A program made the translations under genes and the position numbers. The notes beneath the pieces were generated by a model that worked only from the letters and a program-made list of their open reading frames with translations, searched no databases and was not told the DNA's origin. A stretch of DNA of 64,000 bases from Streptomyces sp. DH-12 (GTDB lineage: Bacteria > Actinomycetota > Actinomycetes > Streptomycetales > Streptomycetaceae), in assembly GCF_002899455.1 (NCBI RefSeq), contig NZ_PPFB01000001.1, forward strand, positions 1,488,001 through 1,552,000, written 5' to 3'. This document shows, in pieces, positions 44,140 through 53,900 of the stretch (within the stretch, counting starts at the first letter, position 1; every line of letters begins with the position of its first letter).

Positions 44140-44720
44140 TGTCCTGCTTCCTGCTCCGCGCGGCACGGCGCCCGCGTGCCTGTGCGGCGGGCGGGAGCGG
44201 AGGCCGGACCTCCTCGCTCCGGGCGGCCGAAGCGGTGGGCGGCCCAGGCCAGGGCCGCGGCGCCCACCGTCAGAAGGGCCGCGGCCTCCAGCAGGAGGGA
44301 GGGCTGCCGGCCGAACCACTCGATGCCCGCCGCCGCGTGCTCGGGCACCCGGAGGGCGATGCCCCGCCGGAGCAGGTCCACGCCGTGGGCGAGCGGGTTG
44401 ACGGAGGCCAGGGCCTGCGCCCGGCCGGGCAGCGCGTGCAGCGGGAAGAAGGCGCCGGAGAGGAACAGCAGCGGCATCATCACCAGGCCGAGCAGCATGC
44501 CGAACACCTCGGGGCGGGCCAGGGTCACGGCGAGGGCCAGGGACAGGGCCGTGATGGTGAAGGAGGCCGACACCATGCAGGCGAGGAGCAGCGCCTGGAG
44601 GACCGGGTCGTAGGGCAGGCCGGCCGTTCCGGCGAGGGCCGGCAGGACGGCCCCCTGGACGGCGGCGACCGCGTCGTCGACGGCACGGGCGGCGTCGTAC
44701 AGCGCCCACAGGCCGTCCCC
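44140..44720 (-). pseudogene. Truncated ABC-2-type permease
   Basis: Only the C-terminal half of a DrrB-like permease is recognisable: DPVLQALLLACMVSASFTIT, LSGAFFPLHALPGRAQALASVNPLAHGVDLLRRG, and a final helix around LLLEAAALLTVGAAALAWAAHRFGRPE. No N-terminal helices, start codon or partner ATPase are present, and the frame runs on past the normal end. It abuts the lanthionine-cyclase-like remnant at its 5' side, so a deletion joined two genes. Confidence 0.75.
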
Positions 44721-45118
44721 CGCCCGCCGAAGTGCAGGCCGGGGCGGGTGGAGCGGGTGTCGGTGCGGGCCGCCGTCCAGTGGCCCGCCGTGGAGATCAG
44801 CTCCGGCAGACGCTCGTCGCCGGTGAGCTCGAAGTACCGGGTCAGAACCGCCAGGACGCCGGCCGCGCCCTGCTGCACGGTGCAGGGGCCGGTCTCTCCC
44901 GCCGGGGTGGACACGGGCCACAGGCGCCGCTCGCCCTGCGGGGTCATGGAGTCGACGAGGTGGTCCACGATGCCCGCCGCCACGGCCTGCGTCGCGTCGT
45001 GCCCGCCGTCCTCACGCGCCGGGGCGGTGACGGGGCGCACGGCGGAGGTCCGCCGCGTCCGGCGCAGGGCGGCGCGCGCCCGGGCCGGGTCCCAGTGCTC
45101 GGCGGGGTCGTCCCTCAT
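44690..45118 (-). pseudogene. Fragment of a lanthipeptide synthetase cyclase (LanC-like) domain
   Basis: From about 45118 leftward the frame reads MRDDPAEHWDPARARAAL, then TPQGERRLWPVSTPAGE, then CTVQQGAAGVLAVLTRYFEL and PGLHFGGRGTA. A frameshift near 44715-44730 moves the continuation, GLWALYDAARAVDDAVAAVQGA, into another frame. The pattern GAAGVLxxL...LTGDE...PGLxFGxxGxAWAL is that of the LanC-like domain of class III/IV synthetases. Kinase domain, zinc-binding half and precursor peptide are missing. It is a relic. Confidence 0.7.
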
Positions 45119-45648
45119 CAGCCACTCAGAAGGGGGGACGCACGTCCGCCGAGCGAAGCGCCTTGCCCGGAGGCGGCCGAGGCGGACGCCTCCGGGGCGG
45201 GGCAGGACCGGGAGGGCACGCCGTCGCGAGCGGGAGGGCGCACCTCGAGGCGGGCGCGCGAGGGCGCCCCCGCAGGGGGCGTGGGCGGCACCACCCGTCC
45301 GGCGCGCAGCTGACCTTCTCCTCGCCTGCGGGCGACCGTGGTTCGGTCGCTGCCGCCGGGAGCAGTGATCTCCGGCTGCCGCCGGACGGGACCGGCCTGT
45401 GTGATCCGCCGCCCCGGCTGGGCGGGCGGTCCCCTCCCGGCGGCGACGTCCCCGCTTACGCCGCGAAGTCTCCTCCCCCACCGGGACGGAGGGAACATCG
45501 TAGTCGAGGTCCGGGTGGACAGGTTTCCGTACGTCATGGCAACCGCCGCAACATAACCGGGCAAGATCGCCAGAACGCCGCGACACGCACTTTCCGGACA
45601 TAAGCCGTATTTACATCGGGTGACGGGGCGCGCGAGGGGGCGCGCACG
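45119..45648. other. 530-nt region, no intact gene seen
   Basis: Upstream of the LanC-like remnant. Possibly contains further decayed sequence of the same locus, but no frame shows recognisable kinase or lyase motifs. The part near 45475-45620 is less GC-rich and may hold an old promoter. Confidence 0.4.
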
Positions 45649-46056
45649 TCAGCCTTCCGCCACCTCGGCGTAGAGCTGCGACAGTTGGGGCGCGCCGTCG
45701 GCCGCCCAGCGGTGTCCCGCGTCGACGACGTCGAACTCCCGTCCGCCGACGAGCCGTACGACCGGCTGTCCGTCGGGACGGAGGTCCCAGGCGGCGCCCG
45801 CCACGGTGCGCACGATCACGGTGCCCAGGTACAACCCCGCGTCGTTTCCCAGCCAGTCGGAGGCGTCCTCGTCGTCCCGCCATCTCGGGACCAGCTGGTC
45901 GAGGGCCTCCAGCGAGGCCGGACCGTCGTCCAGCCGGACCCCCTCCCGGTCCGCCTGGGAACGCAACAGGGCGCACTCGGCGAGGAGTTCGGCGAGCCCC
46001 TCCGGGCCGGGGAGCTCGTCCTTCCGGCGCCGCTTGCCCAGGAACGGGATCTTCAT
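45649..46056 (-). CDS. Conserved small protein of unknown function
   Basis: A 135-residue soluble, acidic protein starting MKIPFLGKRRRKDELPGPE. It contains ELLAECALLRSQADREGV, then PRWRDDEDASDWLGNDAGLYLGTVIV and GREFDVVDAGHRW. No signal peptide, membrane segment or catalytic motif is visible. The compact alpha then beta pattern and strong streptomycete codon use argue for a real gene. It lies just downstream of exonuclease III on the same strand, 74 nt apart. Function not recognised. Confidence 0.75.
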   Translation of the reverse strand: MKIPFLGKRRRKDELPGPEGLAELLAECALLRSQADREGVRLDDGPASLEALDQLVPRWRDDEDASDWLGNDAGLYLGTVIVRTVAGAAWDLRPDGQPVVRLVGGREFDVVDAGHRWAADGAPQLSQLYAEVAEG

Positions 46057-46130
46057 ACTGCCAGCCTGTCATTCGAACCACCCCCCGCACCACAGGCGCG
46101 CGGGGTCCGCCGGCGGCAGGCCGGCCCTCG

Positions 46131-46910
46131 TCACACGTCCAGGTCGACCACGACCGGGGCGTGGTCCGAGGCGCCCTTGCCCTTGCGCTCCTCACGGTCG
46201 ACGTAGGAGTCCGTGACCGCCTTGGCGAACGGCTCGTTGCCGTACACCAGGTCGATGCGCATGCCCCGGTTCTTGGGGAAGGCGAGCTGGCGGTAGTCCC
46301 AGTACGTGTACGGGTGGTCGTACTTGAGGGGGCGCGGGACCACGTCGGTCAGGCCGGTCTCGCGCAGGGAGGCGAGGGCGGCACGCTCGGCGGGGGTGAC
46401 GTGGGTGGAGCCCTCGAAGGCGGCCCGGTCGTAGACGTCGTCGTCGGTCGGCGCGATGTTGTAGTCGCCGAGGACCGCGAACGGGCGGTCGCCCGCCGCG
46501 TCGCCCGCCACCGCCGCCTTCAGCGCCTCCAGCCACCGCAGCTTGTACGCGTAGTGGGGGTGCTCCACCTCCCGGCCGTTCGGCACGTAGACCGACCAGA
46601 CGCGCACCGGGCCGCAGGTCGCGGAGACGGCGCGCGGCTCGGCGGAGCCGTCGTACCCCGGGTCGCCCGGGAGGCCCTTGACGACGTCCTCCAGGCCGAC
46701 GCGGGAGAGCACCGCCACGCCGTTCCACCGGCCGGTGGCGTGGACCGCCGACTCGTAGCCCAGCTCGCGCAGCTGCTCCACGGGGAACTTGTCCTCGGCG
46801 ACCTTGGCCTCCTGGAGGCACAGCACGTCCGTGCCGCTGCTCTCCAGCCAGGCCAGGAGCCTCGGCAGGCGGGCGGTGATCGAGTTCACGTTCCAGGTCG
46901 CGATGCGCAT
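46131..46910 (-). CDS. xthA: Exodeoxyribonuclease III / AP endonuclease
   Basis: A 259-residue endonuclease/exonuclease/phosphatase-fold enzyme for base-excision repair. It starts MRIATWNVNSITARLP. The metal Glu is in LCLQEAKV, the Asp/Asn pair in VLGDYNIAP, the catalytic-region residues in WDYRQLAFPKNRGMRIDLV and the final Asp-His in GASDHAPVVVDL. ATG at 46910. The metallo-hydrolase gene follows upstream on the same strand. Confidence 0.95.
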   Translation of the reverse strand: MRIATWNVNSITARLPRLLAWLESSGTDVLCLQEAKVAEDKFPVEQLRELGYESAVHATGRWNGVAVLSRVGLEDVVKGLPGDPGYDGSAEPRAVSATCGPVRVWSVYVPNGREVEHPHYAYKLRWLEALKAAVAGDAAGDRPFAVLGDYNIAPTDDDVYDRAAFEGSTHVTPAERAALASLRETGLTDVVPRPLKYDHPYTYWDYRQLAFPKNRGMRIDLVYGNEPFAKAVTDSYVDREERKGKGASDHAPVVVDLDV

Positions 46911-46982
46911 GCCTCACAACCTACCCGCCGCGTCCGACAACGCGCGGCGGGCGGTCGCCGCCTGTGGACGACCGCCCCGCGG

Positions 46983-47618
46983 TCAGAGCCGGACCGCGTC
47001 CCCAGGGGCCAGTCGCAGGTGTTCGGAGCCGCCGAGGGCGCCGATCTGGCGGTCGTAGATCGGGCGGGCGAGGTCGGTGAGCAGGGCGTCGTGGATGTCG
47101 TAGGCGCGCTGCGGACGTACCTCGCGGACGTAGTCGATCACCTCGGCGATCTTGTTCCAGGGCGCCATCACGGGCAGCATCAGCGTCTCGACCGGGTGGT
47201 CGGGGACGGTGAGCGCGTCGCCCGGGTGGAACAGCCTGCCGCCGTCGACGAGGTAGCCGACGTTGGTGATGCGCGGGATGTCAGGGTGGATCACCGCGTG
47301 CAGCTCGCCGTGCACCTGGACGTCGAAGCCGGCGGCGGTGAAGGCGTCGCCGTGGCCGACGGTGTGCACGCGGCCCGGAAACGCGGCGGAGATCTGGTCC
47401 GCGACCGCCTTCAGCGTCCAGATCCCGGCCGCCGGGTTGGCCTCCAGGGCGGTCCGCAGCCGGCCCTCGTCGAAGTGGTCCGGGTGCTCGTGGGTGACCA
47501 GCACCGCGTCCGCGCCGACGGCGGCGTCCTCCTCGCTGAACCCTCCGGGATCGATGACGAGGACCCGTCCGTCCTTCTCCAGCCGGACGCAGGAGTGCGA
47601 CATCTTGATGAGCTTCAT
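46983..47618 (-). CDS. Metallo-beta-lactamase-fold metal-dependent hydrolase
   Basis: A 211-residue protein related to UlaG/YtnP-like metal-dependent hydrolases. HxHxDH is present as VTHEHPDHFDEGRL; later ligands are in GELHAVIHPDIPRI, LFHPGDAL and DIHDALL. MSHSCVRLEKDGRVLVIDPG is the usual N-terminal beta-hairpin. No signal peptide. Substrate unknown. Confidence 0.88.
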   Translation of the reverse strand: MKLIKMSHSCVRLEKDGRVLVIDPGGFSEEDAAVGADAVLVTHEHPDHFDEGRLRTALEANPAAGIWTLKAVADQISAAFPGRVHTVGHGDAFTAAGFDVQVHGELHAVIHPDIPRITNVGYLVDGGRLFHPGDALTVPDHPVETLMLPVMAPWNKIAEVIDYVREVRPQRAYDIHDALLTDLARPIYDRQIGALGGSEHLRLAPGDAVRL

Positions 47619-47757
47619 GGCTCCATCCTGCATCCGCGGCGCGGGGTGGCGTGCCGGGTGCAGGGGCCCGCGGCCGGGCACCGAGGACCGGAGGCCTGCG
47701 ACCGGACGCCGCGGGGGACCTGCGACCGGGGTCAGGGAGCCGGGGTGCGGCCAGGGA

Positions 47758-49062
47758 TCACTCCGGCGGGGTGGTCTCCTCGCGGATGACCTGCCGCGCC
47801 ACGCGGAAGGCGCCGCTGGCGGCGGGGACGCCGCAGTAGACGGCCGCCTGGAGCAGCACCTCCTTGATCTCGTCCGGGGTGAGCCCGTTGCGCAGGGCGG
47901 CACGGGTGTGCACGGCGAGTTCGTCGAGGTGACCGCCCGCGACGAGGGCGGTGAGGGTGACGCAGCTGCGGGTGCGGCGGTCGAGGCCGGGGCGGTTCCA
48001 GACCTCGCCCCAGGCGTACCGGGTGACGAGCTTCTGGAAGTCCTCCGAGAAGGCGTCGGTCTGCTCCAGGATCCGGTCGACGTGCGCGTCGCCCAGCACC
48101 TCCCGGCGCACCTTGATGCCGGTGTCGTACGGGTCCGGGACGCCCTGCGCCTGCGGGGGCACGGCGGCCGGGGCGATCTCGGCGACGGGGGCGGGCTGCG
48201 GTGGGACGGCGGCCGGCGTCTGGGGCGGCCGGGGCGCGGCGGCGGGCAGCACGGTCTGGCCGGTGGCGGTCTCGGGGAGCGGCTGCCAGGCGGTGGAGAA
48301 GTGCCGGACCAGCAGGTCGGTGACGGCGGCCGGCTGTTCCACCGGCACCAGGTGGGAGGCGCCGGGCACGACGGCGAGCCGGGCGTCCGGGATGCCCGCG
48401 ACGAGGGTGCGGGCCTCGGCGGGCCCGGTGACCTGGTCCTCCGAGCCCACGAGCACGAGGGTCGGGACGCCGACGCTGCCGAGTCCCGCCCGGACGTCGA
48501 AGGAGGCGAGCGCCTCGCAGGCGGCGATGTAGCAGCCGGGGTCGGTGGTGCGCACCATCTGCACGGACCACTCGGTGATCGCGGGCTGAGCGGCGGCGAA
48601 CCCGCCGGTGAACCAGCGTTCGGGCGCCGAGCGGGCGATGGGGTCGAGGCCGTTGGTCCGCACGATCACGCCGCGCTGGCGGAACTCGTCGGCGGTGCCG
48701 AAGCGGGGCGAGGCGGCGATCAGCGCGAGCGACGCGAGGCGTTCCGGATGACGCAGGGCCAACTCGATCCCCACGGCGCCGCCGAGGGCGCAGCCGGCGT
48801 AGCCGAAGCGGTGCACGCCGAGGCCTTCGAGGGTGGCGAGCAGCCGGGTGGCGAGGTCGGTGACGGAGGCCGCGGGGTGGGCGGGGGCGCCGCCGTGCCC
48901 CGGCAGGTCGAACCGGAACACCCGCCACTGCCTCGTCAGTTCGGGGACCTGCCGGTCCCACATGTGCCATGTGGTACCCAGTGAGGGACCCAGGATCAGG
49001 ACCGGAGCGTCTTCTGGCCCGTCAAAGCGGTATTGCAGGGTGTTCGGTGGTGTCTCACTCAC
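47758..49062 (-). CDS. pcaL: Fused 3-oxoadipate enol-lactonase / 4-carboxymuconolactone decarboxylase
   Basis: A 434-residue bifunctional enzyme of the protocatechuate (beta-ketoadipate) pathway. Residues about 1-255 are the alpha/beta-hydrolase PcaD part with ILGPSLGTTWHMWD and the nucleophile-elbow region YAGCALGGAVG, where the usual Ser is Cys. A Pro/Ala-rich linker (about 260-310) leads to the PcaC decarboxylase (YDTGIKVRREVLGDAHVDR, TRSCVTLTALVAGGHLDELAVHTRAAL). GTG at 49062. The rest of the pca pathway is not adjacent, and an IS110-type element starts 26 nt upstream, so its native promoter has probably been displaced. Confidence 0.9.
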   Translation of the reverse strand: MSETPPNTLQYRFDGPEDAPVLILGPSLGTTWHMWDRQVPELTRQWRVFRFDLPGHGGAPAHPAASVTDLATRLLATLEGLGVHRFGYAGCALGGAVGIELALRHPERLASLALIAASPRFGTADEFRQRGVIVRTNGLDPIARSAPERWFTGGFAAAQPAITEWSVQMVRTTDPGCYIAACEALASFDVRAGLGSVGVPTLVLVGSEDQVTGPAEARTLVAGIPDARLAVVPGASHLVPVEQPAAVTDLLVRHFSTAWQPLPETATGQTVLPAAAPRPPQTPAAVPPQPAPVAEIAPAAVPPQAQGVPDPYDTGIKVRREVLGDAHVDRILEQTDAFSEDFQKLVTRYAWGEVWNRPGLDRRTRSCVTLTALVAGGHLDELAVHTRAALRNGLTPDEIKEVLLQAAVYCGVPAASGAFRVARQVIREETTPPE

Positions 49063-49094
49063 GCCCCAGACCCTCTCACGTCTCACGGACGCCC

Positions 49095-50192
49095 CTATAA
49101 CGCAGGGGTGCGGGAAACCGGTCTGACCAGGTTGAAGACCTCGCGGGCGGCATACCGCTTGAGACATCGGACGATCTCACGGCGGGTCTTGCCCTCCTGA
49201 GTGCGGCGTTCGTAGTACGCCTGGGTGCGCGGGTCGTGACGCAGCCGGGTGAAGACGATGCGGTGCAGGGCCGCGTTGGCCTGCCGGTCGCCGCCGTGGT
49301 TGAGCCGGCGCGTGCGCCGTCGGCCGGAGGAGTACTCGATGGGGCTGACTCCGCAAAGGGCGGCAAAGGACGCCTCAGTGTTCAGCCGCTCGGGATTGTC
49401 TCCCATGGTGATCAGGAGAGTGACGGCGCTGTCCGGACCGATGCCCACCGGTGTCAGTAGCTGTGGGGCGTTACGTTCGACGAGCCGGGTCAGGCGTTGG
49501 TTCAGCTCATTGATCTGAGCCGTGAGCTGTTCGATGCGCTCGGCGAGCATGCGTAACGTCATATGGGTGGCCTGGGTCACCGCGTCCTCGTCTCCCCCAC
49601 CGTCGGGTGGGCCGAGGCGCGCGCAGGTGCGGAACAGCTCGGCGTTGCCGAGGCCCGACAGCCGTTCTCGCAGAGCGGGGTCGGCGATGACCAGGACGGC
49701 TTTGAGCTGGTTGATCGCCTGGGTGCGGGCCTTGACCGCGGAGTCCTTGGCGAGTTTGTAGATCCGGGCACTGTGCACGGGTCCGTCGCCGGCTTTGGCC
49801 TGGGCCCGGGCGCGACCGCTGAGCACGGCCCGTGCGGCGGCCTGCGCATCGAGCGGGTCCGACTTGCCGAGCAGCCGGCGGGCCGACCGGTCGGGCCGGT
49901 TCACCTCGAACACCTCGACCTGCTGAGCCAGCAGGTAACGGGACAGGCCCGCTCCGAAGGTGCCGGTGCCCTCCACCCCGGCCCGGCGCACCGTCCCCCG
50001 CTTGCGAGCCCAGACAAGCAGTTGTCGGTAGCCGGCCGCCGTTGCCGGAAAGGACTCGGTTCCCAGGACCTTCCCGAGCGGGGAGATCACGGCGGCGACA
50101 TGCACCTCGCCGTGCGTGTCCACGCCCAGCACGACCTCGCCCCGACTGGGCGGATCCGTACTGGAGGAGGTGCTGCGCTCTCTGGTCGTCAT
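49095..50192 (-). CDS. IS110-family DEDD recombinase (transposase)
   Basis: A 365-residue RNA-guided-type recombinase. The N-terminal RuvC-like DEDD domain has VVLGVDTHGEVHVAAV, VEGTGTFGAGL and LGKSDPLDAQAAARAVLSG. A coiled stretch (MLAERIEQLTAQINELNQRL) follows. The C-terminal Transposase_20 domain carries VGIGPDSAVTLL and GVSPIEYSSGRRRTRRLNHGG, with the catalytic Ser in SSGR. This copy is uninterrupted and should be functional. Confidence 0.95.
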   Translation of the reverse strand: MTTRERSTSSSTDPPSRGEVVLGVDTHGEVHVAAVISPLGKVLGTESFPATAAGYRQLLVWARKRGTVRRAGVEGTGTFGAGLSRYLLAQQVEVFEVNRPDRSARRLLGKSDPLDAQAAARAVLSGRARAQAKAGDGPVHSARIYKLAKDSAVKARTQAINQLKAVLVIADPALRERLSGLGNAELFRTCARLGPPDGGGDEDAVTQATHMTLRMLAERIEQLTAQINELNQRLTRLVERNAPQLLTPVGIGPDSAVTLLITMGDNPERLNTEASFAALCGVSPIEYSSGRRRTRRLNHGGDRQANAALHRIVFTRLRHDPRTQAYYERRTQEGKTRREIVRCLKRYAAREVFNLVRPVSRTPAL

Positions 50193-50650
50193 GGTGGTTC
50201 GCCTCCCGGGTGGTGACGTGCTGGGTGAATGGCACCGGCCCGCTCGGGCGGTCTGAACCGTGATGGCGCCTGAAACTCGGCAAGGCCCCTATAGGGACAC
50301 GCCCTGTGGCTCGGTGACAGCAGAAACCATCCCGCAACGACAGTCGACACGCCTGTGACTGGACACGTCGGTCAAAGATCTCATGAGTCAGACCCCGCCC
50401 GGGACGGCACCGCGCCACCGTCTCACTGCTCCCGGCACAACGGCATGACCCGACCACAGCCGGATGGCTTCGTCCGAACCGGTACTCAACCTGCCCCGGA
50501 CGGACTGACAACGAGTTGACTTCTCGCCCACTCGTGACCGGCATTGACAGACAGCCTGTGACCCGCCTTACCGGCAGTCCTTCATCGACCACGGAACGAA
50601 CGGCCTCGAACTCTCGTTCGGTAAGCGGTCGGCCACAAGTCCTGTAGCGG
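50193..50650 (-). ncRNA. Candidate bridge-RNA region of IS110 copy 1
   Basis: The roughly 460-nt non-coding segment upstream of the recombinase is retained in both copies despite not coding for protein. In IS110-group elements the bridge RNA that selects target and donor DNA is transcribed from this upstream non-coding end. The exact transcript was not resolved here; position and conservation are the only evidence. Confidence 0.45.
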
Positions 50651-50955
50651 CTGCGCGAGGCCGGAGAAAGATCCCGCTCAAGCAGCCCCTTCTTCCGTTT
50701 CCGGCCCTCTGCCTGCCCTTGCAGTCACCGTCGAGGGTCCGTTTACCCACACCGTCTCGCGCTCGGGATCACCTTCGCGCCAAATCGAGCGGCCAAGCGG
50801 AGTCCTTCGTCCACTCAGCCAGCAGACCCATGGCCAGGGCGAGGGGGGACCCCGTCGCGTTTCGGCCCCGATTCCCGCAGCACGTTAGTTCGAGGGTTCT
50901 CCTGATCATGCATCACCGCGACCTCTCTTCACTCCTGACCCACAGGTGATGCACT
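50651..50955 (+). promoter_or_regulatory. Upstream region of the RHS gene
   Basis: About 305 nt between the end of IS110 copy 1 and the RHS start, including a less GC-rich section near 50890-50950 that probably contains the promoter. No gene is seen. Confidence 0.5.
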
Positions 50956-53900
50956 GTGCGCACACAAGCGCGAAGACTCGTCACGGCCTTTCTGACCCTG
51001 GCTCTACTGGTGATAGCGGGTGTCGTCCCCTCCTGGGCGTTGCCCCGGGACCGTCTGCCCTCCACAGCCACCGCGACCATCGCACAGGCGCAGGTCCGGA
51101 CAGCTGCCGACCTGCCCAAGCCCCCCGAGGCCATGACGCTGGCCGAGCGGCGCAGGCAGGTCGACGAGGACCGGCACGAACGGTCGCCGATGCGCGAGTA
51201 CATGAACGCGCCGGAGAAGAAGCCCAGGGACGAGCCCCACAGCCGGCCGGACAAGAACCGCGTGGAGCGTGGGCCCGCCGCCGAGTCGAAGGTGGCTCTG
51301 CAGCCCCTCGCCGCGGCGGCCGAGAACCCGACGTGGGTGTCGTCCTGGGCCACCGCGTACCCCGGCATGCTGTCGATCGGCGGGCAGGTGAAGCTGCCCA
51401 AGCGCGGATCGTCGTACACCGGAATGTGGCTGTACGTCCTGGACGAGGGCGGCTACCCCGTCGTGCAGCAGGAGATCAAGAAGGCCACGGACGACCCCAG
51501 CGGTGACACCCCGGACACCGGGGCCTGGTGTTACGACTGGTGGGCGAGCAACTCCTATCCCACGGACCAGTGTTTCTGGTGGGCCGGCAGCGCGCTGGGC
51601 GGAATTCTCGAGGACGGCAAGGAGTACTACGCCTGGGTCTTCCTCAACAGCGCCGACGGGACGTCGAGTCCGGGCGGCACCACCTCGCCGCTGGTGGAGG
51701 CGTTCTACACTCCGGTGATCCCCGGTGCGCAGGCGGGAATCTGTACCTGCTACGCACAGGCGCACCGCGCCGACCCGGTCAACACGGCCACCGGCATGTT
51801 CTTCGAACAGCTCACCGACGCTTCCCTGGTGAGCCCCGGTGTGCCTCTGGCCCTGGAGCGCACCTACCGCTCCGACTCGAGCGCCGTCGGCCTGCTGGGG
51901 CGCGGCTGGGCGACGCCGTTCGATGCCAAGCTGACCGTGGCGACGGGGAAGGTGACGTACCGGACGGGCGACGGGGCATCGTTCGTGTTCACGCAGAACA
52001 GTGACGGCACATACGCCGCACCCGCAGGCTCTGCGGCCAAGCTGGTCAAGGGCACGAGCACTTACACGATCACCACGCCGGACCACACCAAGCGGACCTT
52101 CGACAGCAGCGGCCGGCTCACCTCCGTGATCGACAAGGTGGGCAAGGGCCTGAGCCTGGCGTACGCGTCCGGCGTTCTCGCCTCCGTCAAGGACGCCGCC
52201 GGCCGCACCACCACCTTCACGCCCGGCACCGACGGACTGCTGTCCAAGGTGAGCCTGCCCGACGGTACGTCGGTGTCGTACGGCTACACCGGCGGTCTGC
52301 TGACCTCGGTGACCGACCCTGCCGGGAAGGCGTCGTCGTACGCGTACGACGCGAACAAGCGGCTGTCGTCCTACACGGACCCGGCGGGCGGCAAGGTCAC
52401 CAACGTCTACGACACCGCGGGCCGTATCAAATCCCAGACCGACCAGAACGACAAGACCACCACGTTCACCTGGGACGGCAAGAGCGAGTCGCACACCACA
52501 GCGCCCGACGGCGGCGTGTGGACCGACGTGTACGCCGGCAACGTCCTGATGGAGACGATCGACCCGTACGGCAAGAGCATCACCTACGACTACGACCGCC
52601 ACCTGCGTCCTGTCGCCATCACCGACCAGCGCGGCAACACCACGGAGATGACGTACGACAGCGCCGGGCGGATGCTCACCCGCAGCGCCCCCTCCGCGCT
52701 CGGTTACGTGGAGAGCTGGACCTACGACGCCGCGGGCAACATCACCAGTCACACCGACGGCCGCAAGAACAAGACGACGTACACCTACAACACATCGAAC
52801 CAGCTGACGTCCACCACGGACCCGCTGGGCGGCAAGACCGGCTACACGTACACCCCGCTCGGTTCGCTGGAGACCGTGACGACGCCGCGCGGCAAGGTCA
52901 CCACCTACGGCTACGACACGGCCGGCAACCGGACCTCGGTCACCACGCCGCTGGGTGAGAAGACGACGTTCACCTACGACAAGGCCGGCCGGATCCTCGC
53001 GAAGACGGACCCGCGCGGCAACGTCACCGGCGCCGACCCGGCCGACTTCACCACGACGTACGCCTACGACGGCCGCGGCCTGCTCAGCTCGGCCACCGAC
53101 CCGCTGGGCCGCACCACGACCTACCAGTACAACGGGGCCGAGCAACTGACGTCGGCCAAGAACCCGGCGGGCGACACCACCACGTTCACCTACGACGACG
53201 CCGGACACCTCACCCGGACCACCGACCCAGCCGGCAACTCCGTCACCCGCACCTATGACGCGAGCGGACGCCTGTCCTCCCAGACCGACGCGACCGGCGG
53301 CAAGACCACCTACACCTACGACAAAGTGGGACGCCTGCTGAGCAGCGTCTCCCCGCGCGGCAACGCCACCGGCGCCGACCCGGCCGCCCACACCACGAGT
53401 TACACCTACGACGCGGCCGGCAACACCATCAATGTCACCGGCCCGACCGGCGCGTCCACCACCACGACCTACGACGCCATCAACCGGCCCCTCACGGTCA
53501 CCGACCCGCTGGACCACACCACCAGATACACCTACGACGCCAACAACAACGTCACCAAGATCACCGACGCCGCAGGCGAGACGGTCACCTCCGTCTACGA
53601 CAAGAACAACCGACTGACCAGCAGCACCGATCAGCTGGGCAAAACCACCACCAACGCCTACGACGCCGACGGCAACCTGCTCAGCCGCACCTCCCCGCTC
53701 GGCCACAAGTCGAGCTGGACCTACGACGGTGACGGGCGCCAGGCCACCGCGGTCGACCCGCGCGGCAACGCCACCGGCGCAGACCCGGCCCAGTACACGA
53801 CCACCTACGGCTACGACCCGGCCGGCAACCCCACCACGGTCACCGACCCACTCGGCGGCGTGACCACCACCGCCTATGACGCCGTGAACAAGGTCGTCAA

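Larger units (their letters stand above)
49088..50650 (-). mobile_element. IS110-family element, copy 1
   Basis: About 1.56 kb shared, with scattered substitutions, with 57103-58667. The left boundary is where both copies begin gacgcccctataacgcaggg; the right boundary is where similarity fades after ccacaagtc..tagcgg. There are no long terminal inverted repeats, as expected for IS110. GCCCCTATA occurs at the left end and again 94 nt upstream of the recombinase gene. About 460 nt precede the gene inside the element. Exact ends are approximate. Confidence 0.85.
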
